From assembly GCA_965119745.1 (NCBI GenBank), contig OZ221973.1, forward strand, positions 2,418,001-2,482,000: a stretch of DNA of 64,000 nt, written 5' to 3'. How positions within the stretch are numbered: position 1 is the stretch's first letter; every line of letters starts with the position of its first letter. The translations under genes were made by a program, and so were the position numbers. The notes below the pieces were generated by a model that saw only the letters and a list, made by a program, of their open reading frames with translations, ran no database searches and was not told the DNA's origin. Of this stretch, positions 48,613-58,047 are shown piece by piece. Source of the stretch: CAJFUR01 sp904420575. Lineage in GTDB: Bacteria > Actinomycetota > Coriobacteriia > Coriobacteriales > Eggerthellaceae.

Positions 48613-50469
48613 CTAAACTTCCAGCAAGTTCACGATGACCATGGGACGCTGCTTCGTGCGCTCCCACAGAAGCGACAGGAACGCGTCGCGCGCGGCCTTC
48701 TTGACCTCCTTGGCGCCGCCTCCCTTGCCGAGCGCACGCTTGACGGCCCCCTTCACGGTCTGCACCGCCTCGCGTGCCAGGTAGGGGTCGTCGCCGCCCG
48801 TGATGCCGTGCATCTCTATCTGCACCTCGCCGGCGACGTCCTTGGTCTTGCCGGACACCGCCACGGCGACGCTCGCGAAACCCTGCGCGCCCAGCGCGTT
48901 GCGCTCGTCGAGCACGTCCTGGGACGTGTCGCCTACCGAGAGGCCGTCCACGAACACGATGCCGCTCTGCACCGTCTCGCCCCGCCGCACGCCGCGCGCG
49001 GAAAGCTCCAGCGACTCGCCGTTCTCGCAGACGAACACGTTCTCGTGCGGCACGCCGGTGGCCTCGGCCAGCTTCGCATGCGCCCTCAGGTGCGTCGCCT
49101 CGCCGTGCACGGGCATGAACGCCTTGGGCCGCACGATGGAAAGCACGATCTTGAGCTCTTCTGCCCCTGCATGGCCGGACACGTGCACGCGCGCGCGGTT
49201 CTTGTCGTACACGTCGGCGCCGATCTTGGCGAGCGAGTTGATCACGCGCGTGACCGCCTTCTCGTTGCCAGGCACCGGCGTGGCCGACACGATCACCGTG
49301 TCGCCCTCGTCGATCTCGATGGTGCGGTGCTCGCCGTTCGAGATGCGCGCCAGCGCCGAAAGGGGCTCGCCCTGCGACCCTGTGCACATGATGACCACCT
49401 GCTCGGGCGGGATGCCCTTGAGGTCGTAGGCGTCGATGAGGTCGGAGTCGTCGATGTCCAGGTAGCCCAGGCGCCGCGCGATGTCGGTGTTCTGGATCAT
49501 GGAGCGGCCCGTGACCACCACCTTGCGGCCGTTGGCGATGGCCGCGTCGCAGATCTGCTGCATGCGGTGGATGTGGCTTGCGAACGACGCGATGATGACG
49601 CGGCCCTTGGCCTGCGCGATGATCTTGGAAAGCTCCACGCCCACCGTGGCCTCGCTCGGCGTGAAGTTGGCGTTCTGCGCGTTGGTCGAGTCGCTCATGA
49701 GCAGGTCGACGCCGATCTCGCTGAACTTGGCGAGTGCGCCGAAGTCGGTGGTCACGCCGTCGATGGGCGTCTGGTCCAGCTTGAAGTCGCCCGTGTGCAG
49801 GACGTTGCCGGCCGGGCTCTGGAAGAACACGCCCACCGCGCCCGGGATGGAATGGTTCACGGCGAAGAACTCGGCCGTGAAGCACCCGAGCTTCACCTGG
49901 TCGCCCGGCTTGATCTCCACCAGCTTGGCGTTCTTGATGCGGTGCTCGGCCAGCTTGCCCTCGATGAGGCCGAGCGTGAGCTTGGTCGCGTAGATGGGCA
50001 CCTGGCGGTCGAGGTCCTTCAGCAAATACGGCAGCGTGCCCGTGTGGTCCTCGTGCCCGTGCGTGATGACGATGCCGCGCAGCTTGTCGGCGTTTTCCAG
50101 CACGTAGGTGTAGTCGGGCAGGATGAGGTCGACGCCCGGATGGTTGTCGTCGGGGAACATGAGCCCAGCGTCGTCCAGGATCATGTCGCCCTTGCATTCG
50201 AAGGCGGTCATGTTCTTGCCGATGGCGTCGAGGCCGCCCAGAGGGATGATCTTCAGCGTGGCGGAGGGGTCCTTCTTCGGCGAGGCGAAGTCGCGCCGGG
50301 CGTTCTGCTGGCCGCCGCCTTCGCGGCGCGGCGCCTTGCCTTCCTTGGTGAGTTTCGGGCGCTCGCGCTCCAGCTTCACGTGCTTGTAGGACTGCGTCCG
50401 CTTGTCCGCACGGTCCGACCGCGCCGCCTCGCCCGCGCGGGGAGCGCGGCCGTTGTTCTGTTTTTCCAT
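48613..50469 (-). CDS. rnj: Ribonuclease J
   Basis: A 618-aa metallo-beta-lactamase/beta-CASP nuclease acting as 5'-3' exo- and endoribonuclease on RNA. Metal motif THGHEDHTG, with LHTGDFKLDQ, and beta-CASP features SDSTNAQ and VHVSGHAG. About 65 extra basic N-terminal residues (RAPRAGEAARSDRADKRTQS...) precede the catalytic core, as in several actinobacterial enzymes. The ATG at 50469 has AAAGGA six bases upstream. Together with rny and pnp it completes a Gram-positive-type RNA decay set. It is followed by ftsK after about 118 bases. Confidence 0.95.
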   Translation of the reverse strand: MEKQNNGRAPRAGEAARSDRADKRTQSYKHVKLERERPKLTKEGKAPRREGGGQQNARRDFASPKKDPSATLKIIPLGGLDAIGKNMTAFECKGDMILDDAGLMFPDDNHPGVDLILPDYTYVLENADKLRGIVITHGHEDHTGTLPYLLKDLDRQVPIYATKLTLGLIEGKLAEHRIKNAKLVEIKPGDQVKLGCFTAEFFAVNHSIPGAVGVFFQSPAGNVLHTGDFKLDQTPIDGVTTDFGALAKFSEIGVDLLMSDSTNAQNANFTPSEATVGVELSKIIAQAKGRVIIASFASHIHRMQQICDAAIANGRKVVVTGRSMIQNTDIARRLGYLDIDDSDLIDAYDLKGIPPEQVVIMCTGSQGEPLSALARISNGEHRTIEIDEGDTVIVSATPVPGNEKAVTRVINSLAKIGADVYDKNRARVHVSGHAGAEELKIVLSIVRPKAFMPVHGEATHLRAHAKLAEATGVPHENVFVCENGESLELSARGVRRGETVQSGIVFVDGLSVGDTSQDVLDERNALGAQGFASVAVAVSGKTKDVAGEVQIEMHGITGGDDPYLAREAVQTVKGAVKRALGKGGGAKEVKKAARDAFLSLLWERTKQRPMVIVNLLEV

Positions 50470-50613
50470 TCTTTTCCTTTGCGTTACGTGCATGGGCGCG
50501 CCGGCTCAGGCCCCCCGTAAGGGCGTCCTTCGCCTGCACGGTGGCCACCGCTTCGCGGGGCCTTCCTGCAGGCTGCCTGTCCGTCGCCGCCCACGCGGCT
50601 TTTCCTTTCGCAA

Positions 50614-50639
50614 GCGGCGGGCGCAACAGCGCCCGCCGC
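50614..50639 (-). terminator. GC hairpin 1 between dapA and rnj
   Basis: Perfect 11-base stem GCGGCGGGCGC / GCGCCCGCCGC with a four-base loop, between dapA (upstream on this strand) and rnj. No U tract. Confidence 0.5.
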
Positions 50640-50659
50640 GCTCTTCCTTCTTCGGTTCC

Positions 50660-50683
50660 GCACGGCCGCCAAGGCGGCCGTGC
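50660..50683 (-). terminator. GC hairpin 2 between dapA and rnj
   Basis: GCACGGCCGCC / GGCGGCCGTGC separated by two bases, 28 bases past the dapA stop. It is the first structure met by the dapA transcript. Confidence 0.55.
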
Positions 50684-50710
50684 GGGCTTTCCCGCAGCAG
50701 GTCCCGGCCG

Positions 50711-51607
50711 TCAGGCCAGGACGCCGACCTCGCGCATGGTCTGCGCAAGGCGGGCCGACTGCTCCGGCGTCGCGTCCACCAGCGGCAGGCGCACGCCTCC
50801 CACCGGGAACCCCAGCAGTTTGAGGGCTTCCTTCACCAGGATGGGGTTCGAAGTCTCGAACAGCCCTTTCATGAGCGGCATGAGCCTCTCGTTGGCGGTT
50901 GCGGCAGCCTCCCACTCGCCCGCCGCGCACAAATCCACGATCTCCTTCATGCGCGCCGGCGCCACGTTGCCGATGGTGGACACGACGCCCACGCCGCCGA
51001 GCCTCATGATGTCGTAGGTGGCCGCGTCGTCGCCCGAATACACCACGAACCCTTCCGGAGCGCCGTCTACGATGGCCTTGATCTGATCCATCTTGCCGGA
51101 AGCCTCCTTGACGGCCACGATGTTGCGGCAGTCGCGCGCCAGGCGCAGCGTGGTTTCCGCCTCCATGTTCACCACGCAGCGGCCGGGGATGTTGTACAGC
51201 ACGATGGGCAGCTCCACCGCTTCCGCGATGGTGCGGAAGTGCTGGTAGAGGCCTTCCTGCGGCGGCTTGTTGTAGTACGGGACCACGCACATGAACCCGT
51301 CCACGCCCAGCTTCTCCACGTCGCGGGCGAAGTCCGCCGTGTCGGCCGTGCAGTTGTCGCCCACGTTGGCGATGACGGGCGCGCGGTCGCCCACGGCCTC
51401 CACCACGGCGGCGAACAGCTTCATCTTCTGGGGGTAGAACACGGTGGGGCTCTCGCCCGTCGTGCCGCTTATGATGAGCGCGTCGCTGCCGCCGTCCACC
51501 AGACGCACGGCCAGTTCCTGCGTGCGATCCAGGTCAAGCTCCCGATCCTGGTCGAACGGCGTCACCATGGCCGGAATCATGCGTCCGAAACGGGGTTCTT
51601 GCGACAT
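50711..51607 (-). CDS. dapA: 4-hydroxy-tetrahydrodipicolinate synthase
   Basis: A 298-aa aldolase condensing pyruvate with aspartate semialdehyde, the first step of the lysine/diaminopimelate branch. The Schiff-base Lys lies in AVKEASGK, the Tyr in VVPYYNKP, and ISGTTGESPT and YNIPGR are intact. The ATG at 51607 has AAGGAGG upstream. It follows dapB by about 80 bases on the minus strand. Confidence 0.96.
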   Translation of the reverse strand: MSQEPRFGRMIPAMVTPFDQDRELDLDRTQELAVRLVDGGSDALIISGTTGESPTVFYPQKMKLFAAVVEAVGDRAPVIANVGDNCTADTADFARDVEKLGVDGFMCVVPYYNKPPQEGLYQHFRTIAEAVELPIVLYNIPGRCVVNMEAETTLRLARDCRNIVAVKEASGKMDQIKAIVDGAPEGFVVYSGDDAATYDIMRLGGVGVVSTIGNVAPARMKEIVDLCAAGEWEAAATANERLMPLMKGLFETSNPILVKEALKLLGFPVGGVRLPLVDATPEQSARLAQTMREVGVLA

Positions 51608-51689
51608 GGGCGTGCCTCCTTGTGCGGTCGTGCTGCGATAAGACCTTGCTGCTCGTTGTTCGTCTGCCATTATGACACGGGCGCGAGCC

Positions 51690-52460
51690 TCATGCCATGA
51701 AGTTCTCCAAACCTACAATCAGGCCTTCTTCCGCGCCGACGCTGCGGATGCCCAGAAGTACGCCAGGCATGTAGGAGGCGCGGTCCCAGCTGTCGTGGCG
51801 GATGGAGAGCGTCTGGCCCAGAGACCCGAACACGACCTCCTGGCTAGCCACGTAGCCCATCGAGCGCACGGAATGCACCGGGACGCCGTCCACGAGCGCA
51901 CCGCGCGCGCCTTCGGCCCCAGGGATCTCGGTCTCGCGCCCGGATGCCTCGCTCGCACGGTGGCCGCGCGCCTCGGCGATGATCTGGGCCGTGCGCACCG
52001 CGGTGCCGGAAGGGGCGTCCAGCTTGCGCGCGTGATGGAATTCGAGCACCTCGGCCTCGGGGAAATACGGGGCGGCCGCCTTCGCGAACTGCATCATGAG
52101 CACGGCACCCGTCGTGAAGTTGGGTGCGTAGAACAGGCATGTGCCTGTGGGCGCGATCGCCGCCAGCTCGTCCAGGGTCTCGTTGGAAAGGCCCGTCGTT
52201 CCCACCACGCAGTCCACGCCGGCCGGCAGGGCACAGCGCAGGTTGGCCTCCACCACGGCGGGTTGCGTGAAGTCCACGAGGACGTCGAAGTCCGCGCCTG
52301 CAAGCGCTTCGGGCACGGAGGCGAACACGGGCACGTCCCCGCCCCCTTCTCCCTGCGGGTCTACGCCGCAGACGAGCTCCAGGTCCTCCGCCGCGCGCAC
52401 CGCGTCGGAGACCGCCGTGCCCATGCGCCCCGCGCATCCCGCAACCGCCACCTTGATCAT
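51690..52460 (-). CDS. dapB: 4-hydroxy-tetrahydrodipicolinate reductase
   Basis: A 256-aa NAD(P)H-dependent reductase, the step after DapA. NADPH loop VAGCAGRMG at the N-terminus; catalytic motif FHHARKLDAPSGTA; FTQPAVVEANL is also typical. The ATG at 52460 has AAAGGAAGG upstream. It is placed before dapA, so the pair is likely co-transcribed in reverse pathway order. Confidence 0.96.
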   Translation of the reverse strand: MIKVAVAGCAGRMGTAVSDAVRAAEDLELVCGVDPQGEGGGDVPVFASVPEALAGADFDVLVDFTQPAVVEANLRCALPAGVDCVVGTTGLSNETLDELAAIAPTGTCLFYAPNFTTGAVLMMQFAKAAAPYFPEAEVLEFHHARKLDAPSGTAVRTAQIIAEARGHRASEASGRETEIPGAEGARGALVDGVPVHSVRSMGYVASQEVVFGSLGQTLSIRHDSWDRASYMPGVLLGIRSVGAEEGLIVGLENFMA

Positions 52461-52764
52461 GGCTTCCTTCCTTTCGATCCGTCTTTCCGTCATCCTACCA
52501 CGCAGGCCCGCGCCTCCGCCCAGACGTTGCCTCAGCGGCATCGGCGACACAGCCAAGCGGCAGGGCGAGGGACAGGGGGAGGGAGCGTCTCGCGGCCGCC
52601 TGCTGTGGGCATCCGCCCGGGTTTTGCCTGCCATCGGGCGCAAGGAGACGAACTCCGAAGGCTCGCTCGGCGCGGCGGCACGCACCGGCCGACTGGCCGC
52701 TGGCGGCTTCTCGAACGCCTTCCGAAAGACGGAGGGCCGCTTGCGCGGCCCTCCGTGACGGTTC
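52461..52764. other. pnp-dapB intergenic region
   Basis: 304 bases; apart from the pnp terminator at 52729-52756 nothing is recognised. It should contain the dapB promoter. Confidence 0.4.
52729..52756 (-). terminator. Terminator after pnp
   Basis: Perfect 12-base stem ACGGAGGGCCGC / GCGGCCCTCCGT with a TTGC-type tetraloop, followed on the minus strand by CTTTC. It lies 9 bases past the pnp stop. Confidence 0.75.
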
Positions 52765-55002
52765 CTAGCCTTCGTGGCGGCGGCGCGGGGTGCGGCCGGC
52801 GTTGCCGCCGCCGTTTCCGTTGCTGCTGCGGCTGCCGCGGCCCGGACGGTTGTCGTGGTCGTCGCGGCGCGGGCGGTCGGAGCGCTCGCTGCGGGCAGGC
52901 GCGGACCCTTCGGGGGCGTCCGGCTTGTCCAAGCGGTCGAGCGAGATCTTGCCCGAGTTCGGGTCGACCTCGAGCACCTTCACCTTCACGACGTCGCCCA
53001 AGGCCAGCACGTCCTCCACCTTGCCCACGCGGCCGTTGGCCACGCGGCTGATGTGGAGCAGGCCGTCCTTGCCGGGCGTGAGCTTCACGAACGCGCCGAA
53101 GTCCTTGATGCCCACGACCTCGCCGTCGAACTCCTCGCCCACTTCGGGCTCTTTCACGATGCCCAGGATCATGGCCTTGGCGGCCTCGCCGGCAGGGCCT
53201 TCCACGGCGGCGATGTGGATGGTGCCGTCTTCCTGGATGTCGATGGACGCGCCCGTCTCGTCCTGGATGCCGCGGACCACCTTGCCGCCGGACCCGATGA
53301 CGTCGCGGATCTTGTCCACGGGGATGTGAATGGTCTCGATGCGCGGGGCGGTGTCGCGCAGCTGCTCGCGCGGCGCGGCGATGGTCTGGAGCATGGCGTC
53401 CAGGATGAACGCTCGCCCTTCGCGGGCCTGCTTGAGCGCGCGGGCCAGGATGTCCACCGAAAGGCCCTTCGCCTTGTTGTCCATCTGCAGGGCCGTGATG
53501 CCCTTCTCCGTGCCGCACACCTTGAAGTCCATGTCGCCCAGGAAGTCCTCCAGGCCCTGGATGTCGGAGAGGATGACCACGTCGTCGCCCTCCTTGATGA
53601 GGCCCATGGCGATGCCGGACACGGGCGCCTTGATAGGCACGCCGGCATCCATGAGCGCAAGCGTGGAGCCGCAGGTGGAGGCCATGGACGACGAACCGTT
53701 GGATTCCAGCACCTCGGACACCACGCGGATGGCGTAGGGGAAGTCGTCCTCGCTGGGGATCACCGGCAGAAGCGCGCGTTCCGCAAGCGCCCCGTGGCCG
53801 ATCTCGCGGCGCTTCGGAGCGCCCATGCGGCCGGCCTCTCCCGTGCAGTACGGCGGGAAGTTGTACTGGTGCATGTAGCGCTTGCCCTCGGCCGGGTCGA
53901 TGGTGTCGAGGCGCTGCCATTCGTTCAGCATGCCGAGCGTCACCACGGAAAGCACCTGGGTCTGGCCGCGCTGGAACAGGCCCGAGCCGTGCACGCGGGG
54001 CAGGTAGCCCGGCACGATGTGCAGCGGGCGGATCTCGTCGGCCGCACGGCCGTCGGCGCGTTCGCCGGTGGCGATGACCATGGCGCGCATGGCCTTCTTC
54101 TCGAGCGCCTTGCAGGCGGCGGCGATGTCGCTGCCCCAGGCGGCGCGTTCCTCGTCGGAGAACTGGGTTTCCTTGATCTCGGCCTTCAGGTCCTCCACCT
54201 TGCCCATGCGGGCGAGCTTGTCGGCGTCTTTCAAGGCGGCCGACATGCGGTCGAAGAAGGGCTCCACGCGCTCGGCGATGCAGGGGTCGGCGGAGCGGAT
54301 GGTGTACTCCAGCGGCTCGGGGTTCACCTTGGCCAGAAACGCCGCCTGCTTCTCGCAGAACGCGGCGATGGCCTCCTGGCCGAAGGTCATGGCGGCCAGC
54401 ATGTCCTCTTCGGAGATCTCGTCGGCGCCCGCCTCCACCATGGAGATGTAGTCGGCCGTGCCGGCGATGGTGAGCTCCAGGTCGGAATGCGCGGACTCCT
54501 CGAACGTCGGGTTCACGATGAACTCGCCCGTTTCCACGTCGCGCCCGATGCGCACGCAGGCAGCCGGGCCGTCGAAAGGCGCGCCGCCCGCGAGCAGCGC
54601 CGCGGAGGCGCCGGCCACGCAGATGGTGTCGGGAGGGTTCACGCTGTCCACCACGAGCGTGGTGGCGACGATGTGCACTTCCTGCTTGAACCCGTCCGGG
54701 AAACCCGGGCGGATGGGACGGTCGATCATGCGCGCCGTGAGCGTGCCCTTGTCGGAAGGACGCGCCTCGCGCTTCAGGTAGCCGCCGGGAATGCGCCCGA
54801 CCGCGTACATCTTCTCGATGAAGTCCACCGTGAGCGGGAAGAAGTCGTAGTCGCGCTCCTGCTTCGACACGACGGCCGTGACGAGCACGGTCGTTTCTCC
54901 CTGCGTGACGAGCACGGCGCCCGTCGCCTGCTTGGCCAGCTCGCCCGTCTCCAGGCGGTACTGCTTGCCGTACAGTTCGAAGGATTCGACGATCTTTTCC
55001 AT
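52765..55002 (-). CDS. pnp: Polyribonucleotide nucleotidyltransferase (PNPase)
   Basis: A 745-aa phosphorolytic 3'-5' exoribonuclease. Two RNase PH cores (GKQYRLETGELAKQATGAVL; GTGERADGRAADEIRPL region), a KH domain (IPVDKIRDVIGSGGKVVRGI) and an S1 domain (FDGEVVGIKDFGAFVKLTPG) are in the usual order. The last 45 residues form an Arg/Asp/Gly/Asn-rich tail that may bind RNA. The ATG at 55002 follows AGAAAGAAAG-type purines. It follows rpsO, the classical arrangement. Confidence 0.97.
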   Translation of the reverse strand: MEKIVESFELYGKQYRLETGELAKQATGAVLVTQGETTVLVTAVVSKQERDYDFFPLTVDFIEKMYAVGRIPGGYLKREARPSDKGTLTARMIDRPIRPGFPDGFKQEVHIVATTLVVDSVNPPDTICVAGASAALLAGGAPFDGPAACVRIGRDVETGEFIVNPTFEESAHSDLELTIAGTADYISMVEAGADEISEEDMLAAMTFGQEAIAAFCEKQAAFLAKVNPEPLEYTIRSADPCIAERVEPFFDRMSAALKDADKLARMGKVEDLKAEIKETQFSDEERAAWGSDIAAACKALEKKAMRAMVIATGERADGRAADEIRPLHIVPGYLPRVHGSGLFQRGQTQVLSVVTLGMLNEWQRLDTIDPAEGKRYMHQYNFPPYCTGEAGRMGAPKRREIGHGALAERALLPVIPSEDDFPYAIRVVSEVLESNGSSSMASTCGSTLALMDAGVPIKAPVSGIAMGLIKEGDDVVILSDIQGLEDFLGDMDFKVCGTEKGITALQMDNKAKGLSVDILARALKQAREGRAFILDAMLQTIAAPREQLRDTAPRIETIHIPVDKIRDVIGSGGKVVRGIQDETGASIDIQEDGTIHIAAVEGPAGEAAKAMILGIVKEPEVGEEFDGEVVGIKDFGAFVKLTPGKDGLLHISRVANGRVGKVEDVLALGDVVKVKVLEVDPNSGKISLDRLDKPDAPEGSAPARSERSDRPRRDDHDNRPGRGSRSSNGNGGGNAGRTPRRRHEG

Positions 55003-55223
55003 TCTGCTTCTTTCTTTCTCTTCGCCTTGGCCGCCCTAGTGCGGACAAGCTTCTTCGGCGGCGCGGTACTTACCGTTCCCATGCCGTCGCGAGCGGGCAC
55101 GCCCTTGCATGCCCGACCGCCGATGCGCGAAGGGGGCCTGCGCCCCCGACTTGCCTGGTCTTGTCGCAGCGTCCCGAAGGCGGGCGCCGCGCCGAGGGGC
55201 GCGTTTCGCCCCTTCCTAACACG

Positions 55224-55244
55224 AGGCCCGCATCATGCGGGCCT
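55224..55244 (-). terminator. Hairpin between rpsO and pnp
   Basis: AGGCCCGCA / TGCGGGCCT with a three-base loop, 12 bases past the rpsO stop. It may end the rpsO message or serve as an RNase processing site, as known for rpsO-pnp elsewhere. Confidence 0.6.
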
Positions 55245-55256
55245 GTGCCTTGTCGC

Positions 55257-55544
55257 TTAGATGTTGTCGCGGATGCCGAGCTTCTTGATGAGCGTGCGGT
55301 ATTCGTTGATGTCGCGGTTCTTGATGTACTTCAAAAGGCCGCGGCGCTTGCCGATGAGCATCATGAGCCCGCGCTGCGTGTGCTTGTCCTTCTTGTGCAC
55401 CTTCAGATGCTCGGTCAGGTTGCGGATGCGCTCGGTCAGGATGGCCACCTGCACCTCGGCGCTGCCCGAATCGTTCGCATCCTTGCCGAACTCGGCCATG
55501 AGTTCCGCGGTGCGCTCCTTGCTGATGCTCAGCTTCTCCGCCAT
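55257..55544 (-). CDS. rpsO: 30S ribosomal protein S15
   Basis: A 95-aa ribosomal protein binding the central domain of 16S rRNA. The signature (GSAEVQVAILTERIRNLTEH, KDKHTQRGLMMLIGKRRGLL, YRTLIKKLGIR) is complete; the N-terminus is a few residues longer than in E. coli. The ATG at 55544 has AAGGTGG upstream. A promoter about 150 bases away leaves a leader long enough for S15 autoregulation. Confidence 0.97.
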   Translation of the reverse strand: MAEKLSISKERTAELMAEFGKDANDSGSAEVQVAILTERIRNLTEHLKVHKKDKHTQRGLMMLIGKRRGLLKYIKNRDINEYRTLIKKLGIRDNI

Positions 55545-55972
55545 GGTTCCACCTTTCTCCGGCGCCTCTGCGCCGCCTTCCGCCGCCTTCCGTCCCGGTT
55601 GGACGGACGCGCGCTCTCCTTGCTCCCCTCTGGGTGGGCATGCGGCGAACATGCGGACCAAGCGGGAAGTGCCTGCGTTTTCGCAGCCCGCCTATTGTAG
55701 GCGAAGCCGCAGGCCGGAGCAAGCGCGCCCCCGCTCCCCCACAGCTTGCCCACAAAGCCGGAGAGCGGGTCGGCTGCAGGCGGGCAAGCGCCCTCGGGCA
55801 ACGGACGAGGAAACCGAAGCAGGCGCTTCCCCTGTCCTCCTTGCCGCCTTTGCCATGCCGCCCAGGCGTCCCGCTCTTAAGAATTCCTTAATTGTGGCGC
55901 GCGTCGCGGGCGCGGCGGACGGCGGCCTGCTACCATGGCGGGGAACGGTTTGGGCGGACGGAAGGATGCAGG
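55545..55972. other. Divergent region between rpsO and the response regulator
   Basis: 428 bases without a gene. It holds the rpsO promoter (55694-55722) and its 140-base leader. On the right side, GAATTCCTTAATTG near 55880 is the only AT-rich place for a promoter of the two-component operon. Confidence 0.45.
55694..55722 (-). promoter_or_regulatory. Sigma-70-type promoter of rpsO
   Basis: On the minus strand TTGCTC (55717-55722), 17 bases, TACAAT (55694-55699). The predicted start leaves a leader of about 140 bases before rpsO. Confidence 0.6.
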
Positions 55973-56659
55973 GTGGTTGACGCGAAGCGCGTGTGCGTGT
56001 GCGACGACGAGGCGGCCATCGCCGATCTGGTGGGGCAGCTGCTGCGCGAGAACGGCTTCGAGGCGCACGTGTGCTACACGGCCCCCGACGCCCTGGCGGC
56101 CCACGCCGAGCATCCCTTCGACCTCGTCATCCTCGACATCATGATGCCCGGCATGGACGGGTTCTCCTGCTGCCGCGAGCTGCGGCGGCAAAGCGCCGTG
56201 CCCATCATCTTCCTGACCGCCAAGGACGAGGAGATCGACAAGGTGGTCGGCTTCGAGCTGGGCGCCGACGACTACGTGGTGAAGCCCTTCAAGCCGCGCG
56301 AGCTCATGGCGCGGATCAAGGCGCGCATCCGCCGCGCCTCGCAGCCGGCGTGCGCGTCTTCCGTTATGGAGGCGCGCGACATCGCCGTGGACGAGGCGTC
56401 GTTCACGGCGATGCTCCATGGCGAGCCGCTGACCCTCACGCCCAAGGAGTTCGCCATCCTCGCCTGCCTCGTGCGTCACGCCGGGCAGCCCTTGCCATCG
56501 AAGGACCTGTTCGAGACCGTATGGAACGAAGAGGCGAACGCACAGAGCGCGAACACCGTCATGGTGCACGTGCGGCATCTGCGCAAGAAGCTGGCATGCG
56601 TGGACTCGTCCCAAGAGTTCATCGAAACCGTGTGGGGCGTCGGCTACCGCATCGGCTGA
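55973..56659 (+). CDS. OmpR-family response regulator (VanR-like)
   Basis: A 228-aa response regulator. Receiver domain with phospho-acceptor D55 (LVILDIMMPGMDG), acidic pair D11/D12 and Lys in YVVKPFKPREL; C-terminal OmpR winged helix (LTPKEFAILACLV, VMVHVRHLRKKL, VWGVGYRIG). Start is GTG at 55973 with AAGGA seven bases upstream. It is 40 bases before the histidine kinase gene, forming an operon. It resembles VanR, but no van genes are nearby. Confidence 0.93.
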   Translation: MVDAKRVCVCDDEAAIADLVGQLLRENGFEAHVCYTAPDALAAHAEHPFDLVILDIMMPGMDGFSCCRELRRQSAVPIIFLTAKDEEIDKVVGFELGADDYVVKPFKPRELMARIKARIRRASQPACASSVMEARDIAVDEASFTAMLHGEPLTLTPKEFAILACLVRHAGQPLPSKDLFETVWNEEANAQSANTVMVHVRHLRKKLACVDSSQEFIETVWGVGYRIG

Positions 56660-56699
56660 CGCGCCGCGCGGGCGCAGGCTCAAGACCAAGGAGGCTTTC

Positions 56700-57947
56700 A
56701 TGACGACGAACGGACCGACGTCGGGACCTATGCCGCCGACGGCCCAGCCGGCCGCCTTCGGCTCCCCCTCGCAGCGCAAGGACGGACGTGCGGACGGCTT
56801 CGCCCTCTCGTCGCGCGCCACGGCGACCCGTTCCCGCCTGGCCGGCACGGTGTTTCGGCGCACCGTGCTCCAGCTGGCGCTGTTCGCCGGGTCCTTCGCT
56901 CTCCTGCTGGGCGTGTTCCTGCTGTTCTTCACGCAGATCGTCGGCAACGCCCTCTACGCGCTCTCCGGCTACGACTGGTCGGCGTACAGCGTGCTTCTGG
57001 CCCTGTTCTGGCCGCTCGTGATCGCATGCTTCGTCGCAGGCGTGCTGCTCATCGTGCGTGCCGGCATCCATCGCGCGTTCGGCTACTACGGGCTTCTGCT
57101 CGATTCGGTCGAGCAGGTGCTGTCGAAGCAGGAAGGCCCCGTGGTGCTGCCGCCCGAGCTGGCCGAGACGTCGGCGGCCCTGAACGCCATCAAGCTGGAG
57201 AACGAGCGCAGCGAACGGGCCGCACACGCTGCCGAGCAGCGCAAGAACGAGCTGGTGGTGTACCTGGCGCACGACATCAAGACGCCGCTCACGTCCATCG
57301 TGGGCTACCTCACGCTGCTCGACGAGTCTCCCGACCTGCCGGTGGAGACGCGCGCCCGCTATGCGCACATCACGCTGGAGAAGGCGTACCGCCTAGAAGA
57401 GCTGCTCGACGAGTTCTTCGAGATCACGCGCTACAACCTTTCCTCCATCCCCCTCGAGCGGTCCCGCTTCGACGCAGCGCTGTTCTGCCGCCAGGTCATC
57501 GAGGAGTTCTATCCGGTGGCGGAGGCGCGCGGGCTGGAACTGGCCTTCGAAGGCCCCGACGAGCTGGCGGTGCTCGCCGACGCGAAGCGCATGTCGCGCG
57601 TGGTCAACAACGTGCTGAAGAACGCCGTGGCCTATGCCGACCCGGACACGCGCGTGGTCCTGCGCACGTCCGTGGTGCCGTCCGCCGACGGGACGCCATG
57701 GTGGGAGGTCACCGTCACGGACACCGGCCGAGAGGTGAGCCCCCATCACCTGGAGCACATCTTCGAACGGTTCTACCGCGCCGACGACGCGCGCACGGCC
57801 GAGGAAGGGGGCGCCGGGCTCGGCCTGGCCATCGCCCGCGAGATCGCGCGCGCCCACGGCGGCGACATCTACGCCGCCAGCGCGCAGGGCGTCACGTCGT
57901 TCACCGTGTGGATCCCTCAGGGCTCTGCCACGCCGGCGGCGGGCTGA
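56700..57947 (+). CDS. Membrane histidine kinase (VanS-like)
   Basis: A 415-aa sensor kinase, partner of the preceding regulator. A polar 50-residue N-terminus, two membrane helices (about 55-82 and 96-120) with only a 13-residue outer loop, so little room for an external sensor. H box LAHDIKTPLTSIVGYL with H191, N box NNVLKNAVAYA, and ATP lid EEGGAGLGLAIAREI. The G1 box reads DTGREVS, as in VanS types. The ATG at 56700 has AAGGAGG five bases upstream. VanS-like kinases respond to envelope stress; the signal here is unknown. Confidence 0.93.
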   Translation: MTTNGPTSGPMPPTAQPAAFGSPSQRKDGRADGFALSSRATATRSRLAGTVFRRTVLQLALFAGSFALLLGVFLLFFTQIVGNALYALSGYDWSAYSVLLALFWPLVIACFVAGVLLIVRAGIHRAFGYYGLLLDSVEQVLSKQEGPVVLPPELAETSAALNAIKLENERSERAAHAAEQRKNELVVYLAHDIKTPLTSIVGYLTLLDESPDLPVETRARYAHITLEKAYRLEELLDEFFEITRYNLSSIPLERSRFDAALFCRQVIEEFYPVAEARGLELAFEGPDELAVLADAKRMSRVVNNVLKNAVAYADPDTRVVLRTSVVPSADGTPWWEVTVTDTGREVSPHHLEHIFERFYRADDARTAEEGGAGLGLAIAREIARAHGGDIYAASAQGVTSFTVWIPQGSATPAAG

Positions 57948-58047
57948 CCCGCCCTGCGGCCGCGCGCGCCGAAGGCCACTGCCGGGCCGCCTTGTGGAGC
58001 CCGCCGTGCCGTGCGGGAAGGCCCCGCCGCAGCCGCTGCAGGGCGCC

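Noticed and set aside
52774..55260. 828-codon plus-strand frame opposite pnp
   Set aside because: A shadow of PNPase; composition is His/Val/Arg-rich and no motif is present.
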